Positions 15,313 through 23,112 of a DNA stretch of 39,239 nucleotides are shown in pieces (within the stretch, counting starts at the first letter, position 1; each line of letters opens with the position of its first letter). This stretch comes from DASZKW01 sp035552775. GTDB taxonomy: Bacteria; Actinomycetota; Acidimicrobiia; Acidimicrobiales; Palsa-688. The translations under genes and the position numbers were made by a program. The notes beneath the pieces are model-generated. The model saw only the letters and a program-made list of their open reading frames with translations. It had not been told where the DNA came from and did not search any database. The stretch covers positions 1 to 39,239 of the forward strand of contig DASZKW010000021.1 in the NCBI GenBank assembly GCA_035552775.1, read 5' to 3'.

Positions 15313-16890
15313 GTGACCCCCGCCGGTCCCACTCCCGCCGGTCCCACCCCCGCCGGTCCCACCCCCGCCGGTCCCACCCCAGCCGGTCCCACCCCAGCCG
15401 GTCCCACTCCCGCCGGTCCCACTCTCGCCGGTCCCACCCCCGCCGGTCCCGCGCCCGCCCTGCCGGCGGCCCTGGCGGAGATCCATGCCAGCGCCGGCGG
15501 ACCCACGATCGGCGCATTCTTCGACCTCGACGGCACCGTCGTGGCCGGTTACACCGCCATGGTGTTCGCCGAGGACCGTTACCGGCGCCGGCAGGTCGGC
15601 ATCGCCGAACTGGCGCGCACCGTGGCGCTGGGGGCGCTCGGTGCCGCGGGCAGGGCGACGTTCGCCGACCTCATCGCCCTCGGGGCGTCGGTCTGGCGGG
15701 GCCGGCCCCTGGAGGAGTTGGAGGCACTCGGCCAGCATCTGTTCGACACCAAGATCGCCGAGCGCATCTACCCCGAGGTGCGCGAGCTGGTGGTCGCCCA
15801 TCAGCGCCAGGGCCACACGGTGGTATTGGCCTCGTCGGCCACGGTCTTCCAGGTCGCCCCGGTGGCGCGCGCACTCGGCGTCGACCACGTGCTGTGCAGC
15901 CAGCTCGAAGTCGTCGACGGGGTGCTCACCGGCAACGTCCTCGAGCCCATGATGTGGGGCGAGGGCAAGGCGACGGCGGTGCTGCAGTTCGCCGCCGAGC
16001 ACGGCGTCGACCTGGAGGAGAGCTGGTTCTACGCCGACGGGGACGAGGACGAGGCCCTGATGCACCTGGTCGGCCACCCCCGTCCCACCAATCCTGGACG
16101 GCGCCTGGCCGCGGTCGCCGGCCGGCGGGGTTGGCCGGTGCAGCGCTTCGCCAGCCGGGGAGGGCGCAGCATTTCCGCCGCGGCCCGCAACCTGGCCGGC
16201 CTCAGCACCGTCGTTCCTGTCGGCGCCCTTTCGCTTGGCGCCGGACTGCTCAACCGGGACAAGCGGATGGCCATCGACCTGACCCTCACCCACTCGATCG
16301 ACCTCTTGCTCGCCTTGTCCGGGGTGGAGATCAGCGTCGTGGGCGAGGAGAATCTCTTCGCTCACCGGCCGGCGGTTTTCATCTGGAACCACCGCAACAA
16401 CTTCGATCCCCTGATCGTCGCCAAGCTGCTGAGGGGCGGTTTCACGGGCGTGGGGAAGAAGGAGCTGGGACGCGACCCGTTGTTCGGCACCGTCGGGCGC
16501 CTTTGCGACATGGTGTTCATCGACAGGGACGACACCGGCAAGGCCGTGCAGAGCCTCGGGGCCGCCACCAAGCTGGCCGCGCGGGGGATCTCGGTGCTCG
16601 TCGCGCCCGAGGGGACCCGCTCGGAGACCGGCGAGCTCGGCGAGTTCAAGAAGGGGGCGTTCCGCATCGCCATGGCCGCCGGCATCCCGGTAGTGCCAGT
16701 CGTGGTGCGCAACGCCACCGTCCTCGGCTCGCGCGACGCCAGCTTCATGCGCCCCGGCAAGGTCGACGTGGTGGTGCTACCCCCGGTCGACGTCAGCGGA
16801 TGGGAGGTGCGCTCGTTGCCCGAGCGCATCGCCGAGGTCCGCCAGCTCTTCGTGGACACCCTCGACGACTGGCCGGGCACCTACAGCTGA
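15313..16890 (+). CDS. HAD-IB hydrolase fused to 1-acylglycerol-3-phosphate acyltransferase
   Basis: This 525-aa bifunctional protein has three parts. (1) A low-complexity head contains nine PAGPT-type units (residues 3-47). (2) A HAD-IB phosphatase domain has FFDLDGTVVAGYTA, LASSATVFQ and DGDEDEAL. (3) A PlsC acyltransferase domain has NHRNNFDPL (H-x4-D catalytic motif), FIDRDD and APEGTRS. The fusion is known among actinobacterial PlsC proteins. It would acylate lysophosphatidate; the HAD part is presumed to act on a phosphorylated lipid intermediate. GTG 15313 is used; if the repeat is untranslated a later start is possible. It is convergent with plsB, and the stop region is duplicated (16859-16929). 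Confidence 0.92.
   Translation: MTPAGPTPAGPTPAGPTPAGPTPAGPTPAGPTPAGPTLAGPTPAGPAPALPAALAEIHASAGGPTIGAFFDLDGTVVAGYTAMVFAEDRYRRRQVGIAELARTVALGALGAAGRATFADLIALGASVWRGRPLEELEALGQHLFDTKIAERIYPEVRELVVAHQRQGHTVVLASSATVFQVAPVARALGVDHVLCSQLEVVDGVLTGNVLEPMMWGEGKATAVLQFAAEHGVDLEESWFYADGDEDEALMHLVGHPRPTNPGRRLAAVAGRRGWPVQRFASRGGRSISAAARNLAGLSTVVPVGALSLGAGLLNRDKRMAIDLTLTHSIDLLLALSGVEISVVGEENLFAHRPAVFIWNHRNNFDPLIVAKLLRGGFTGVGKKELGRDPLFGTVGRLCDMVFIDRDDTGKAVQSLGAATKLAARGISVLVAPEGTRSETGELGEFKKGAFRIAMAAGIPVVPVVVRNATVLGSRDASFMRPGKVDVVVLPPVDVSGWEVRSLPERIAEVRQLFVDTLDDWPGTYS
15319..15453. repeat. 15-bp in-frame tandem repeat, 9 copies
   Basis: Nine units of CCCGCCGGTCCCACY with single-base variants encode seven PAGPT, one LAGPT and one PAGPA at the N-terminus of the HAD-PlsC protein. 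High unit identity suggests recent, length-variable expansion. Confidence 0.95.
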
Positions 16891-16929
16891 GCCGCCCTCG
16901 ACGACTGGCCGGGCACCTACAGCTGAGCC
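16859..16929. repeat. 36-bp tandem duplication containing a stop codon
   Basis: The last 30 or so bases of the HAD-PlsC gene, including its TGA, are repeated exactly once with a period of 36 bp. The second copy supplies the final codons and stop of the convergent plsB gene. Confidence 0.95.
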
Positions 16930-19442
16930 GGTGCTCCTGGCTTCGCCGCGGTCAGGTCGGCTGCGTAGGCGTCGAACACGGCCGGCGGGGTTACCGCCCC
17001 CACCCGCTTGGTGAAGGAGGCTTCGGCCATGGCCCCGATGACGTCAACCGCCCGAAGCACGGTCCGCAGCTCGGCGCCGAACGCCCGCCGGTCGTCGCCC
17101 ACCCCGGGCCGCCCCTCGAGCAGCCCGCGGTTGGCGGCCAGCTGCAACCCGGTCGTGAACAACAGCTTGGAGACCGCTTCGGGGGCCTGCACCTCGCGCT
17201 GGAGGACGTACTGGCGCCCGAGGGCCAGGCACCGCCGGAGCACCGCCTCCTCATCGGCGGGTCCGTCCGCCGCGTCCGCCGACCGCTCGGCGATCACGTC
17301 GGCCACCACCATGTAGGCCTCGAGGAACGACCGCAGCGCCGTCGGCGAGCACAGGGGAACGAACGACCCGAGCAGCCCACGGGCGACATGGCCGCCGGCG
17401 CCCACCTGGGTTTCCCACGACGGGTCGTGGCGGGACATCTCCGCCGCCAGCTCCTCGTTGAACTCGACCTTTCCCGGGAAGAAGAAGTCGAACTTGAGCA
17501 GGTCCCGCAGCCTGGCCGCCTCGTACCAGAACACGGCGAGGGGCTCGTCGTCCGCCGCCGCCGCCCTGACCACGGCCAGCTCGCCGATGGCACTCTGCAG
17601 GAAGAAGTGGAGGATGGAGTTGCGGTAGAAGGCGGCCTCGAGATGGTTGTCGGGCTGGATGATGAACACCGGCTCGGATCCCTCCTCGTACACCGTCAAC
17701 ACGTGGTGGCGCCTGAGCTCGTCGAGGGCGGCGCCGAGGCCCCCCCAAGAAGACAGCCGCCGGGCGCTCTCGGCCAGGGGGAGCTGGCGGCGTTCGACGA
17801 AAGCCAAGGGGTCCTCGAGGGCGGTGGCGACTTGGGAGCGGGTGAGGGCCCGACCGCCGGCACCGAGGAGGGTGAACGCCACCAGGGCGGACGCGGTGAT
17901 CGGTGTCACCCGGTTGATGCGCACGGCGACCTCGAACGCCATCTTCTGCAGGGCGAGCTGGTCCGGCCGGCCGGCGCCGCCGGTGATGGGCGGGGGCGGA
18001 CCGAGGAACTTGCGCATGGACACGGGTTCGCCGAAGCGCACCGATATGCGACCGAAGCTGTCGCGCTGAGCTCGGATGTATTTGTACAGCCACGCCAGGT
18101 TCTCGACCCGCTTGATGCCACCGCGCGCCTCGTTGGTGTAGTCGCCGACCTCGTGGAGCTGGTCGTAGGCGATGGCGATGGGCAGCAGGACGACGTCCTC
18201 CGCCCTGCCCTGCCAGTAGGCCTCGGCCACGTAGGCGAGCAGGCCCAGGCGGGGGGGCAGGAGCTTGCCGGTCCGGGTCCGGCCGCCCTCGATGTACCAC
18301 TCCAGGTTGAAGCGCTTTTCCACCAGGTAGCCGATGTACTCCCGCAGGGTGTAGCGGTACACCGGGTTGTCGGCGATCTTGCGGCGGATGAAGATGACCC
18401 CGGCGCGCCGCATCAACGGCCCCATGGGCCAGAAGGCCAGGTTGACACCGCCCACGGTGTGGCTGCGGGGGAACCCCAGCTCGCGGAACGCCGCAGGCAT
18501 CACCATGGCGTCGAGCATGGACTTGTGGGTCGGCAGCACGACTGCGGGATGGTCCCGCAATGCCTGGCGCACCCGGGCCACCTGCGCGTCGTCGTAGTCG
18601 AGGTCCGCGTCATAGCCCTGGCTGTACACGAAGCGACCGAAACGGGCCATGAGGTCGATGAGCACCCGGCCGTAACCGGTGACCATCTCCTCCAGGTAGC
18701 GGTGTGCCTCGGCCGAGACCTCCTCGACGGGCCGGCCGAGATCGTGGGCCAGGTCGGACAGGCCGGACTGGAAGCGGACGCCTGAGGCCAGGTCCTCCCT
18801 AACCATGCGGGGCACCTTGTACTGGGCTCCTAATCGCGCTGCCTCGGCCCGCTCCATGCTGAGGATGCCCTGGAGGAGAAGGAAGTGGGGAAAAGAAGGG
18901 CCTTCGTTGCCTGACCCTGTCTGGTGCCGCCACCGCCGTCTCAGCCACGATTCCTTGGCCGCCCCGCCGTTGACGACGACATACCGCTCAGGCCGCCGCG
19001 CCAGCACCCGCTGGGCGGAGCGCCGCGGCCGGCGGGGATCGCCGATGGTGACCACGTCGCGCAGGCGAACGGACTGGCTGTCGCTACCGCCGGGAGTTGC
19101 GGTGCCATCCCCAGAGCTGTGTCCGGGGGGAAGCCAAGCCACCCGCAAGGGGGCCAACCACGGGTCGCCGGCCCGGTCGAGGAGGGCCGCCACGCGGTCC
19201 TTGTAGACGGCGAGGTCGGCGTCCCCACGGGGGCGCCGGAAGTGCTCGACGTGGACCTGATCGTGCCGGGTGCCCCCAGGGCGGTGCTCGCTTATCCAGG
19301 CGTCGATGATCTTGCGCTCGACGTCGGTCGCCACCTCGGTGACGAAAATAACGTCGTCTCCGTCCGGGACCGGCCACGAGACGCTCGGATCCGCAGCCCG
19401 CGACGAAGATGCCCCAGTACCCTTCGTACCAGTACCCGGCAC
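16917..19442 (-). CDS. plsB: glycerol-3-phosphate 1-O-acyltransferase
   Basis: This large membrane-associated acyltransferase makes lysophosphatidate from glycerol-3-phosphate and an acyl donor, the first step of phospholipid synthesis. The acyltransferase core shows THKSMLD (H-x4-D motif), GGVNLAFWPMG, IFIRRKI, YIEGGRTRTGK (glycerol-3-phosphate site) and LLPIAIAYD, followed by the long C-terminal helical region of PlsB. GTG 19442 follows a GAGGGAGAG sequence and gives 841 aa; TTG 19481 would add 13 residues. It is divergent from the FHA gene. Its C-terminal Gln-Leu and stop come from the duplicated tail of the convergent acyltransferase gene. Confidence 0.92.
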   Translation of the reverse strand: MPGTGTKGTGASSSRAADPSVSWPVPDGDDVIFVTEVATDVERKIIDAWISEHRPGGTRHDQVHVEHFRRPRGDADLAVYKDRVAALLDRAGDPWLAPLRVAWLPPGHSSGDGTATPGGSDSQSVRLRDVVTIGDPRRPRRSAQRVLARRPERYVVVNGGAAKESWLRRRWRHQTGSGNEGPSFPHFLLLQGILSMERAEAARLGAQYKVPRMVREDLASGVRFQSGLSDLAHDLGRPVEEVSAEAHRYLEEMVTGYGRVLIDLMARFGRFVYSQGYDADLDYDDAQVARVRQALRDHPAVVLPTHKSMLDAMVMPAAFRELGFPRSHTVGGVNLAFWPMGPLMRRAGVIFIRRKIADNPVYRYTLREYIGYLVEKRFNLEWYIEGGRTRTGKLLPPRLGLLAYVAEAYWQGRAEDVVLLPIAIAYDQLHEVGDYTNEARGGIKRVENLAWLYKYIRAQRDSFGRISVRFGEPVSMRKFLGPPPPITGGAGRPDQLALQKMAFEVAVRINRVTPITASALVAFTLLGAGGRALTRSQVATALEDPLAFVERRQLPLAESARRLSSWGGLGAALDELRRHHVLTVYEEGSEPVFIIQPDNHLEAAFYRNSILHFFLQSAIGELAVVRAAAADDEPLAVFWYEAARLRDLLKFDFFFPGKVEFNEELAAEMSRHDPSWETQVGAGGHVARGLLGSFVPLCSPTALRSFLEAYMVVADVIAERSADAADGPADEEAVLRRCLALGRQYVLQREVQAPEAVSKLLFTTGLQLAANRGLLEGRPGVGDDRRAFGAELRTVLRAVDVIGAMAEASFTKRVGAVTPPAVFDAYAADLTAAKPGAPAQL

Positions 19443-19509
19443 CGTGCTCTCCCTCGGATGGTTGACCCGTTCTACACCCAACAGGTTGCCGCTTGGGTAC
19501 GGTCAGGGG

Positions 19510-20712
19510 GTGCCAGGTCTCGACGTCGCCACCGCCAGGTTAGTGCCCGTCGCCGGCTCGTCCGGCTGGGTGGTCCACTTGGACCACGCCGTGGCCTTCG
19601 TGACCGGCACCGACGCGGCCAGCGTCGCAGAGTTGGTAGAGGTGTGCGCCGGCTCCACGAGCTCGGCGGAGGTGCTCGGCCGGGTGGTAGGGCGCCTGTC
19701 CACGACACCGGCGAAGGAGTGGCCGGGTTTCGCTCTCGTGACTTCGAGTGGGGCCGACGTGGTGATACTCGTCCACGGCGACGCCAAGGTGGAGGTGGAG
19801 AGGGCGGAGGGCGCCGACCTGCACCTGTCCGCCGACGACGCCAGGATGTGGTTCACCCGCGCCGTCTCGGGCGCCCGGCGGGTGCGACTCGGGCGTTCGG
19901 GCGACGACCACGCCGCCGGGGTCGCCGACCTCGTCTCGGGGGTACTCCCGGCGGACGGCGCCGTCCTGGAGCCCCGTTCCGCCGCCCAGATGCTGGCCGA
20001 ACACGAGGACGAGGACCTCCTCGAGGTCCCCGCCTTCGTGGTCCCGTCGCCCGCGGAGGAGCCGGAGCCGAGCGGGCCGGCCGCAGTCGGTCCCGTCGGC
20101 GCTCCCGCCGCAGTCGGTCCCGTCGGCGTGCCCGCCGCCGGGGCGTCACCGGCCGGCGCCGGCCTGGCCGCAAGTATGGCGCCGACCATGATGGTGGCGG
20201 CGGAGAAGATGGCCGGCGAGACGAGGACCGCCAACCCCGACAAGGTGACGGTGACCGGTCGCTACTGCGGGCGGGGGCATTTCAACGCCCCCAACGACCG
20301 CTGGTGCCGGGTCTGCGCTCAGGCCCTCGCCCAGGACCCCGGCGGCGAGACGGAGGGGGAACGCCCGCCGCTCGGCGCCCTGGCGTGGGACAGCGGCGAG
20401 ACCGATGTGATCACCCGCGACACGGTGGTCGGGCGAGATCCAGGCGGCGACGCCTCGGTGGCCAGCGGGTCTACCGCCGCCTTGAGCCCGAGCGGCCAGA
20501 GCGAGGGCATGTCGCGGGTCCATGCCGAACTGCGCCTCATCGGTTGGGAAGTCCTGCTCTCCGACCGCGGCTCGACCAACGGCACCTTCGTGTGGGACGA
20601 GGGTCGTCAGGCCTGGCACCGTCTGGAGCCGGGGGAGCGCTGCCCGCTCCACGTCGGGACGATAGTGGCCTTCGGGGAGCGCACGGCGACGTTCGAGTCA
20701 GCCGCTGGGTAG
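19510..20712 (+). CDS. FHA-domain protein with zinc ribbon
   Basis: This 400-aa protein has three parts. An N-terminal domain of about 170 residues resembles a substrate-like or phosphatase-associated fold (unrecognised). A disordered Ala/Pro/Gly/Val linker with a duplicated AAVGPVG unit follows, then a zinc-ribbon-like CGRGHFNAPNDRWCRVC. The C-terminal FHA domain (VVGRDPG, SRVHAEL, LLSDRGSTNGTFV) binds phosphothreonine. Such proteins are readouts of Ser/Thr kinases and often tie to cell envelope or type VII secretion. GTG 19510 begins a region with normal codon use, although there is little room for a Shine-Dalgarno beyond GGGGG. The sigma factor gene follows 10 bases later. Confidence 0.8.
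   Translation: MPGLDVATARLVPVAGSSGWVVHLDHAVAFVTGTDAASVAELVEVCAGSTSSAEVLGRVVGRLSTTPAKEWPGFALVTSSGADVVILVHGDAKVEVERAEGADLHLSADDARMWFTRAVSGARRVRLGRSGDDHAAGVADLVSGVLPADGAVLEPRSAAQMLAEHEDEDLLEVPAFVVPSPAEEPEPSGPAAVGPVGAPAAVGPVGVPAAGASPAGAGLAASMAPTMMVAAEKMAGETRTANPDKVTVTGRYCGRGHFNAPNDRWCRVCAQALAQDPGGETEGERPPLGALAWDSGETDVITRDTVVGRDPGGDASVASGSTAALSPSGQSEGMSRVHAELRLIGWEVLLSDRGSTNGTFVWDEGRQAWHRLEPGERCPLHVGTIVAFGERTATFESAAG
20080..20133. repeat. 27-bp in-frame tandem repeat, 2 copies
   Basis: Two 27-bp units, differing by single bases, encode AAVGPVGAP and AAVGPVGVP in the linker of the FHA protein. Confidence 0.9.
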
Positions 20713-20722
20713 GGTCGGGGGC

Positions 20723-21307
20723 ATGTCCGACCGGGCGGACTTCGCCGACCAGGCCATGGGGCACATGGCCTCGCTCTACACGGCTGCCCTGCGGATGACC
20801 CGCAACCCCGCCGACGCCGAGGACCTGGTCCAGGAGACCTACCTGAAGGCCTACCGGGCGTTCGGGACGTTCAAGGAGGGTACCAACCTCAAGGCGTGGC
20901 TGTACAAGATCCTGACCAACACGTTCATCAACTCCTACCGGTCCCGCAAGCGCCGCCCGGAGCAGACCGAGCTCGATGACGTCGAGGACCTCTACCTGTA
21001 CCGCCGGCTCGGGGGTTTGGAGGCGGTGAGCCTCGGGCGCAGCGCCGAGGAGGAGGTCATGGAGCACTTCACCGAGGGCGACGTGAAGGCAGCCGTCGAG
21101 GAGCTGCCCGAGCAGTTCCGGATGGCCGTGCTGCTGGCCGACGTGGAGGGCTTCTCCTACAAGGAGATCGCCGAGATCCTCGACATTCCCATCGGGACCG
21201 TCATGAGCCGGCTCCATCGCGGAAGAAGAGCGCTGCAAAAGGCGTTGCACGAATTCGCAGTGCAGCGGGGACTGACACCTCCCGTCGCCGAGACCACGAC
21301 CACCTGA
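20723..21307 (+). CDS. sigR: ECF RNA polymerase sigma factor, SigR/SigH-like
   Basis: This 194-aa sigma-70 group 4 protein has region 2 (LRMTRNPADAEDLVQETYLKAYRAF, then NLKAWLYKILTN) and region 4 (LPEQFRMAVLLADVEGFSYKEIAEILDIPIGTVMSRLHRGRRAL). The sequence is close to the thiol-oxidative-stress sigma factors SigR (Streptomyces) and SigH (mycobacteria). The next gene, overlapping by one base, is a matching zinc anti-sigma factor. It would direct thioredoxin and protein-quality genes. The specific SigR identity is by similarity and context. Confidence 0.9.
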   Translation: MSDRADFADQAMGHMASLYTAALRMTRNPADAEDLVQETYLKAYRAFGTFKEGTNLKAWLYKILTNTFINSYRSRKRRPEQTELDDVEDLYLYRRLGGLEAVSLGRSAEEEVMEHFTEGDVKAAVEELPEQFRMAVLLADVEGFSYKEIAEILDIPIGTVMSRLHRGRRALQKALHEFAVQRGLTPPVAETTTT

Positions 21308-21600
21308 TGGATACCCGCCCCCCCGAACCTCCCCCAGCCCAGCCGGCGACCACGGCCGAGTGCCGTGAGGCGCTGGAGAGGCTGTACCACTTCCTCGACG
21401 GGGAGCTGACCGACACCCGCCGGGGGGAGATCCAGCGCCACCTCGACGACTGCTCCCCCTGCCTGGAGGCGTTCGACTTCGAAGCCGAGCTCAAGACGGT
21501 CGTCGCCCGCCACTGCCGCGACAGGGTTCCCGATCGTCTGCGCATGCGAGTGGTCATGGCTCTGGCCGAGGCATCCAAAGAGGATCTCGCCTCCGAATAG
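21307..21600 (+). CDS. rsrA: zinc-binding anti-sigma factor, RsrA-like
   Basis: This 97-aa cytoplasmic protein has a zinc anti-sigma motif: ECREALERLYHFLDGEL, then HLDDCSPC (H-x3-C-x2-C), with a further cysteine in RHCRD. In RsrA, oxidation of these cysteines releases zinc and the sigma factor. The ATG overlaps the sigma stop (TGATG), giving coupled synthesis of the two partners. The Pro-rich first 15 residues are likely disordered. Confidence 0.88.
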   Translation: MDTRPPEPPPAQPATTAECREALERLYHFLDGELTDTRRGEIQRHLDDCSPCLEAFDFEAELKTVVARHCRDRVPDRLRMRVVMALAEASKEDLASE

Positions 21601-21624
21601 TTTTGACCCAACCACCAAGGGGCA

Positions 21625-21651
21625 GGAACACCCCCACCCTTAGGCATCGTT
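21625..21651 (+). promoter_or_regulatory. candidate SigR-type promoter
   Basis: GGAAC at 21625-21629 and GTT at 21649-21651 are separated by 19 bases, close to the SigR/SigH consensus GGAAT-N18/19-GTT. The predicted start would fall within or just after the AGGAG of the next gene, giving an almost leaderless mRNA, which weakens the call. Confidence 0.25.
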
Positions 21652-21661
21652 AGTAGGAGAC

Positions 21662-21850
21662 ATGAGCGAGCGATCTCTTGGAGGCCACACCCTCAGCGGC
21701 AGCGAGCGCCCGTCCAAGGCGTTCGCCAAGGACCGCGTGTGTCGGGAGCACGGCTGCACCACCCGGCTTTCGATCTACAACAACGGCAAGTACTGTTTCC
21801 ACCACGAGCCCATGGCGGTCCCGCGCACGCGGGGGAAGAAGATCGCCTAG
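21662..21850 (+). CDS. 62-aa small zinc-finger-like protein
   Basis: The sequence contains C-x4-C (CREHGC) and C-x2-H (CFHH) separated by 15 residues, a likely single zinc site, followed by a basic tail (PRTRGKKIA). The ATG has AGGAG two to three bases upstream. Small proteins of this form commonly sit next to SigR/SigH loci in actinobacteria, in my recollection, but their role is unknown. Candidate SigR-type promoter elements lie just upstream. Confidence 0.8.
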   Translation: MSERSLGGHTLSGSERPSKAFAKDRVCREHGCTTRLSIYNNGKYCFHHEPMAVPRTRGKKIA

Positions 21851-21914
21851 GCGGGAAGGCGGCGGGATAGCCAGGCGGGCGGGGATAGCATCGCCTGCGT
21901 GAGTAGCCGAGCGG

Positions 21915-23036
21915 GTGGCCGTGTCTGATCCCATCGCTTGGGACGTGGCCGAGCGCCTTGCCAGCCGGGTGGCCAACCGCAAACCTCCGCCCCCCTCATA
22001 CGAGCTACGTGCCCTCGAGGCGGACTTCGCGGAGTTGACAGAACTGGCCGAGGAGTTGGTGGCGGCCGAGACGGGATTGCGCAGCCTGGCCGGTCCGGCG
22101 CGCGCCAGGGTCACCGACCGGGCGGGCTGGGTGGGGGCCAACGTGGCGTCCTTCCGCCGCCTCATAGGGCCCGTTGCCGAGAAGCTGTTGGCGTCCGCCA
22201 TGGAGCATCCCAACAAGCTCGGCCCGATCTCGTTGACCCTGCCCCAGGGGATCAGCCGCCAGATCACCGGCACCCAGGTGGGGCTCCTGCTCGGCTGGAT
22301 GTCGACGCGCGTGCTCGGCCAGTACGACCAGCTGCTCACCGAGGACGACCATCCCGAGGACCAGGACCTCGTGTACTACGTGGGTCCCAACATCGTCGCT
22401 CTCGAGCAGCGATTCGGCTTCCCCCCTCGCGAGTTCCGCCTGTGGATCGCCCTCCACGAGGTGACCCACCGGGCCCAGTTCACAGGCGTCCCGTGGATGC
22501 GAGAGCACTTCCTCTCCCTCGTCACGTCGACCCTGGGCAGCATCGACCCCGGCCCCAAGCGGCTCCTCGAAGCCCTGCGGCGCTCGGCCGGCCAGATCCG
22601 CGCCGGGCGCAACCCCCTCGACGACGGCGGCTTGCTCGCCCTGCTCGCCACCCCCGCCCAGTTCGAGGCCATCCAGGAGATCGGCGGGCTCATGAGCCTG
22701 CTCGAAGGCCACGGCGACGTGACCATGGACAGGGCGGGGGCGGACCGCATCCCCAACGCAAGCCGTTTCAGCGGCGCTCTCCGGGAGCGGCGCCGCCAGC
22801 ACGGCGTGGCCAAGGTGGTGAGCAGCCTCGTGGGCATGGACGCCAAGATGCGCCAGTACGAGCAGGGCGAGCAGTTCATCGCCTCGGTGGAAGGCGCCGG
22901 CGGTCCCGACCTGCTGGCCCGGGTGTGGCAGGGCCCCGAGTGGCTGCCGACGTGGCCCGAGATCCGCGACCCCCAGCGCTGGATTGCCCGCGCCGGCTCG
23001 GGCCCACCCCCCGACCTGGCGGTGCTCAGCTCATGA
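21915..23036 (+). CDS. zinc-dependent metalloprotease-like protein (DUF2342 / F420-biosynthesis-associated)
   Basis: This 373-aa protein contains the HE-x-x-H metal site in WIALHEVTHRAQFTGVPWM and a downstream region with GHGDVTMD that can provide further ligands. Its family is largely actinobacterial, annotated as coenzyme F420 biosynthesis-associated or DUF2342; the true substrate is unknown. GTG 21915 is the first in-frame start; GTG 21921 is equally possible. The 3' end overlaps the left arm of an inverted repeat (23035-23082). Confidence 0.85.
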   Translation: MAVSDPIAWDVAERLASRVANRKPPPPSYELRALEADFAELTELAEELVAAETGLRSLAGPARARVTDRAGWVGANVASFRRLIGPVAEKLLASAMEHPNKLGPISLTLPQGISRQITGTQVGLLLGWMSTRVLGQYDQLLTEDDHPEDQDLVYYVGPNIVALEQRFGFPPREFRLWIALHEVTHRAQFTGVPWMREHFLSLVTSTLGSIDPGPKRLLEALRRSAGQIRAGRNPLDDGGLLALLATPAQFEAIQEIGGLMSLLEGHGDVTMDRAGADRIPNASRFSGALRERRRQHGVAKVVSSLVGMDAKMRQYEQGEQFIASVEGAGGPDLLARVWQGPEWLPTWPEIRDPQRWIARAGSGPPPDLAVLSS

Positions 23037-23082
23037 GTGAGTTACGAAGGTGTGGCATTATCACGCACTTCGTAACGCACTC
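23035..23082. repeat. inverted repeat at the start of tilS
   Basis: Arms GAGTGAGTTACGAAG (23035-23049) and CTTCGTAACGCACTC (23068-23082) pair with one mismatch, and further partial pairing (GTGTG with CACGCA) closes towards an ATTAT-type loop. It spans the stop of the upstream gene and the region before the tilS start. No T-run follows on either strand. Confidence 0.75.
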
Positions 23083-23112
23083 CCCGAAGCGCAGGACCTG
23101 TTGCCACGCAGC

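Noticed and set aside
15273..18785. 1170-codon plus-strand open frame
   Set aside because: It runs out of frame through the HAD-PlsC gene and antisense through plsB; both real genes have clear catalytic motifs. The frame is a product of high GC.
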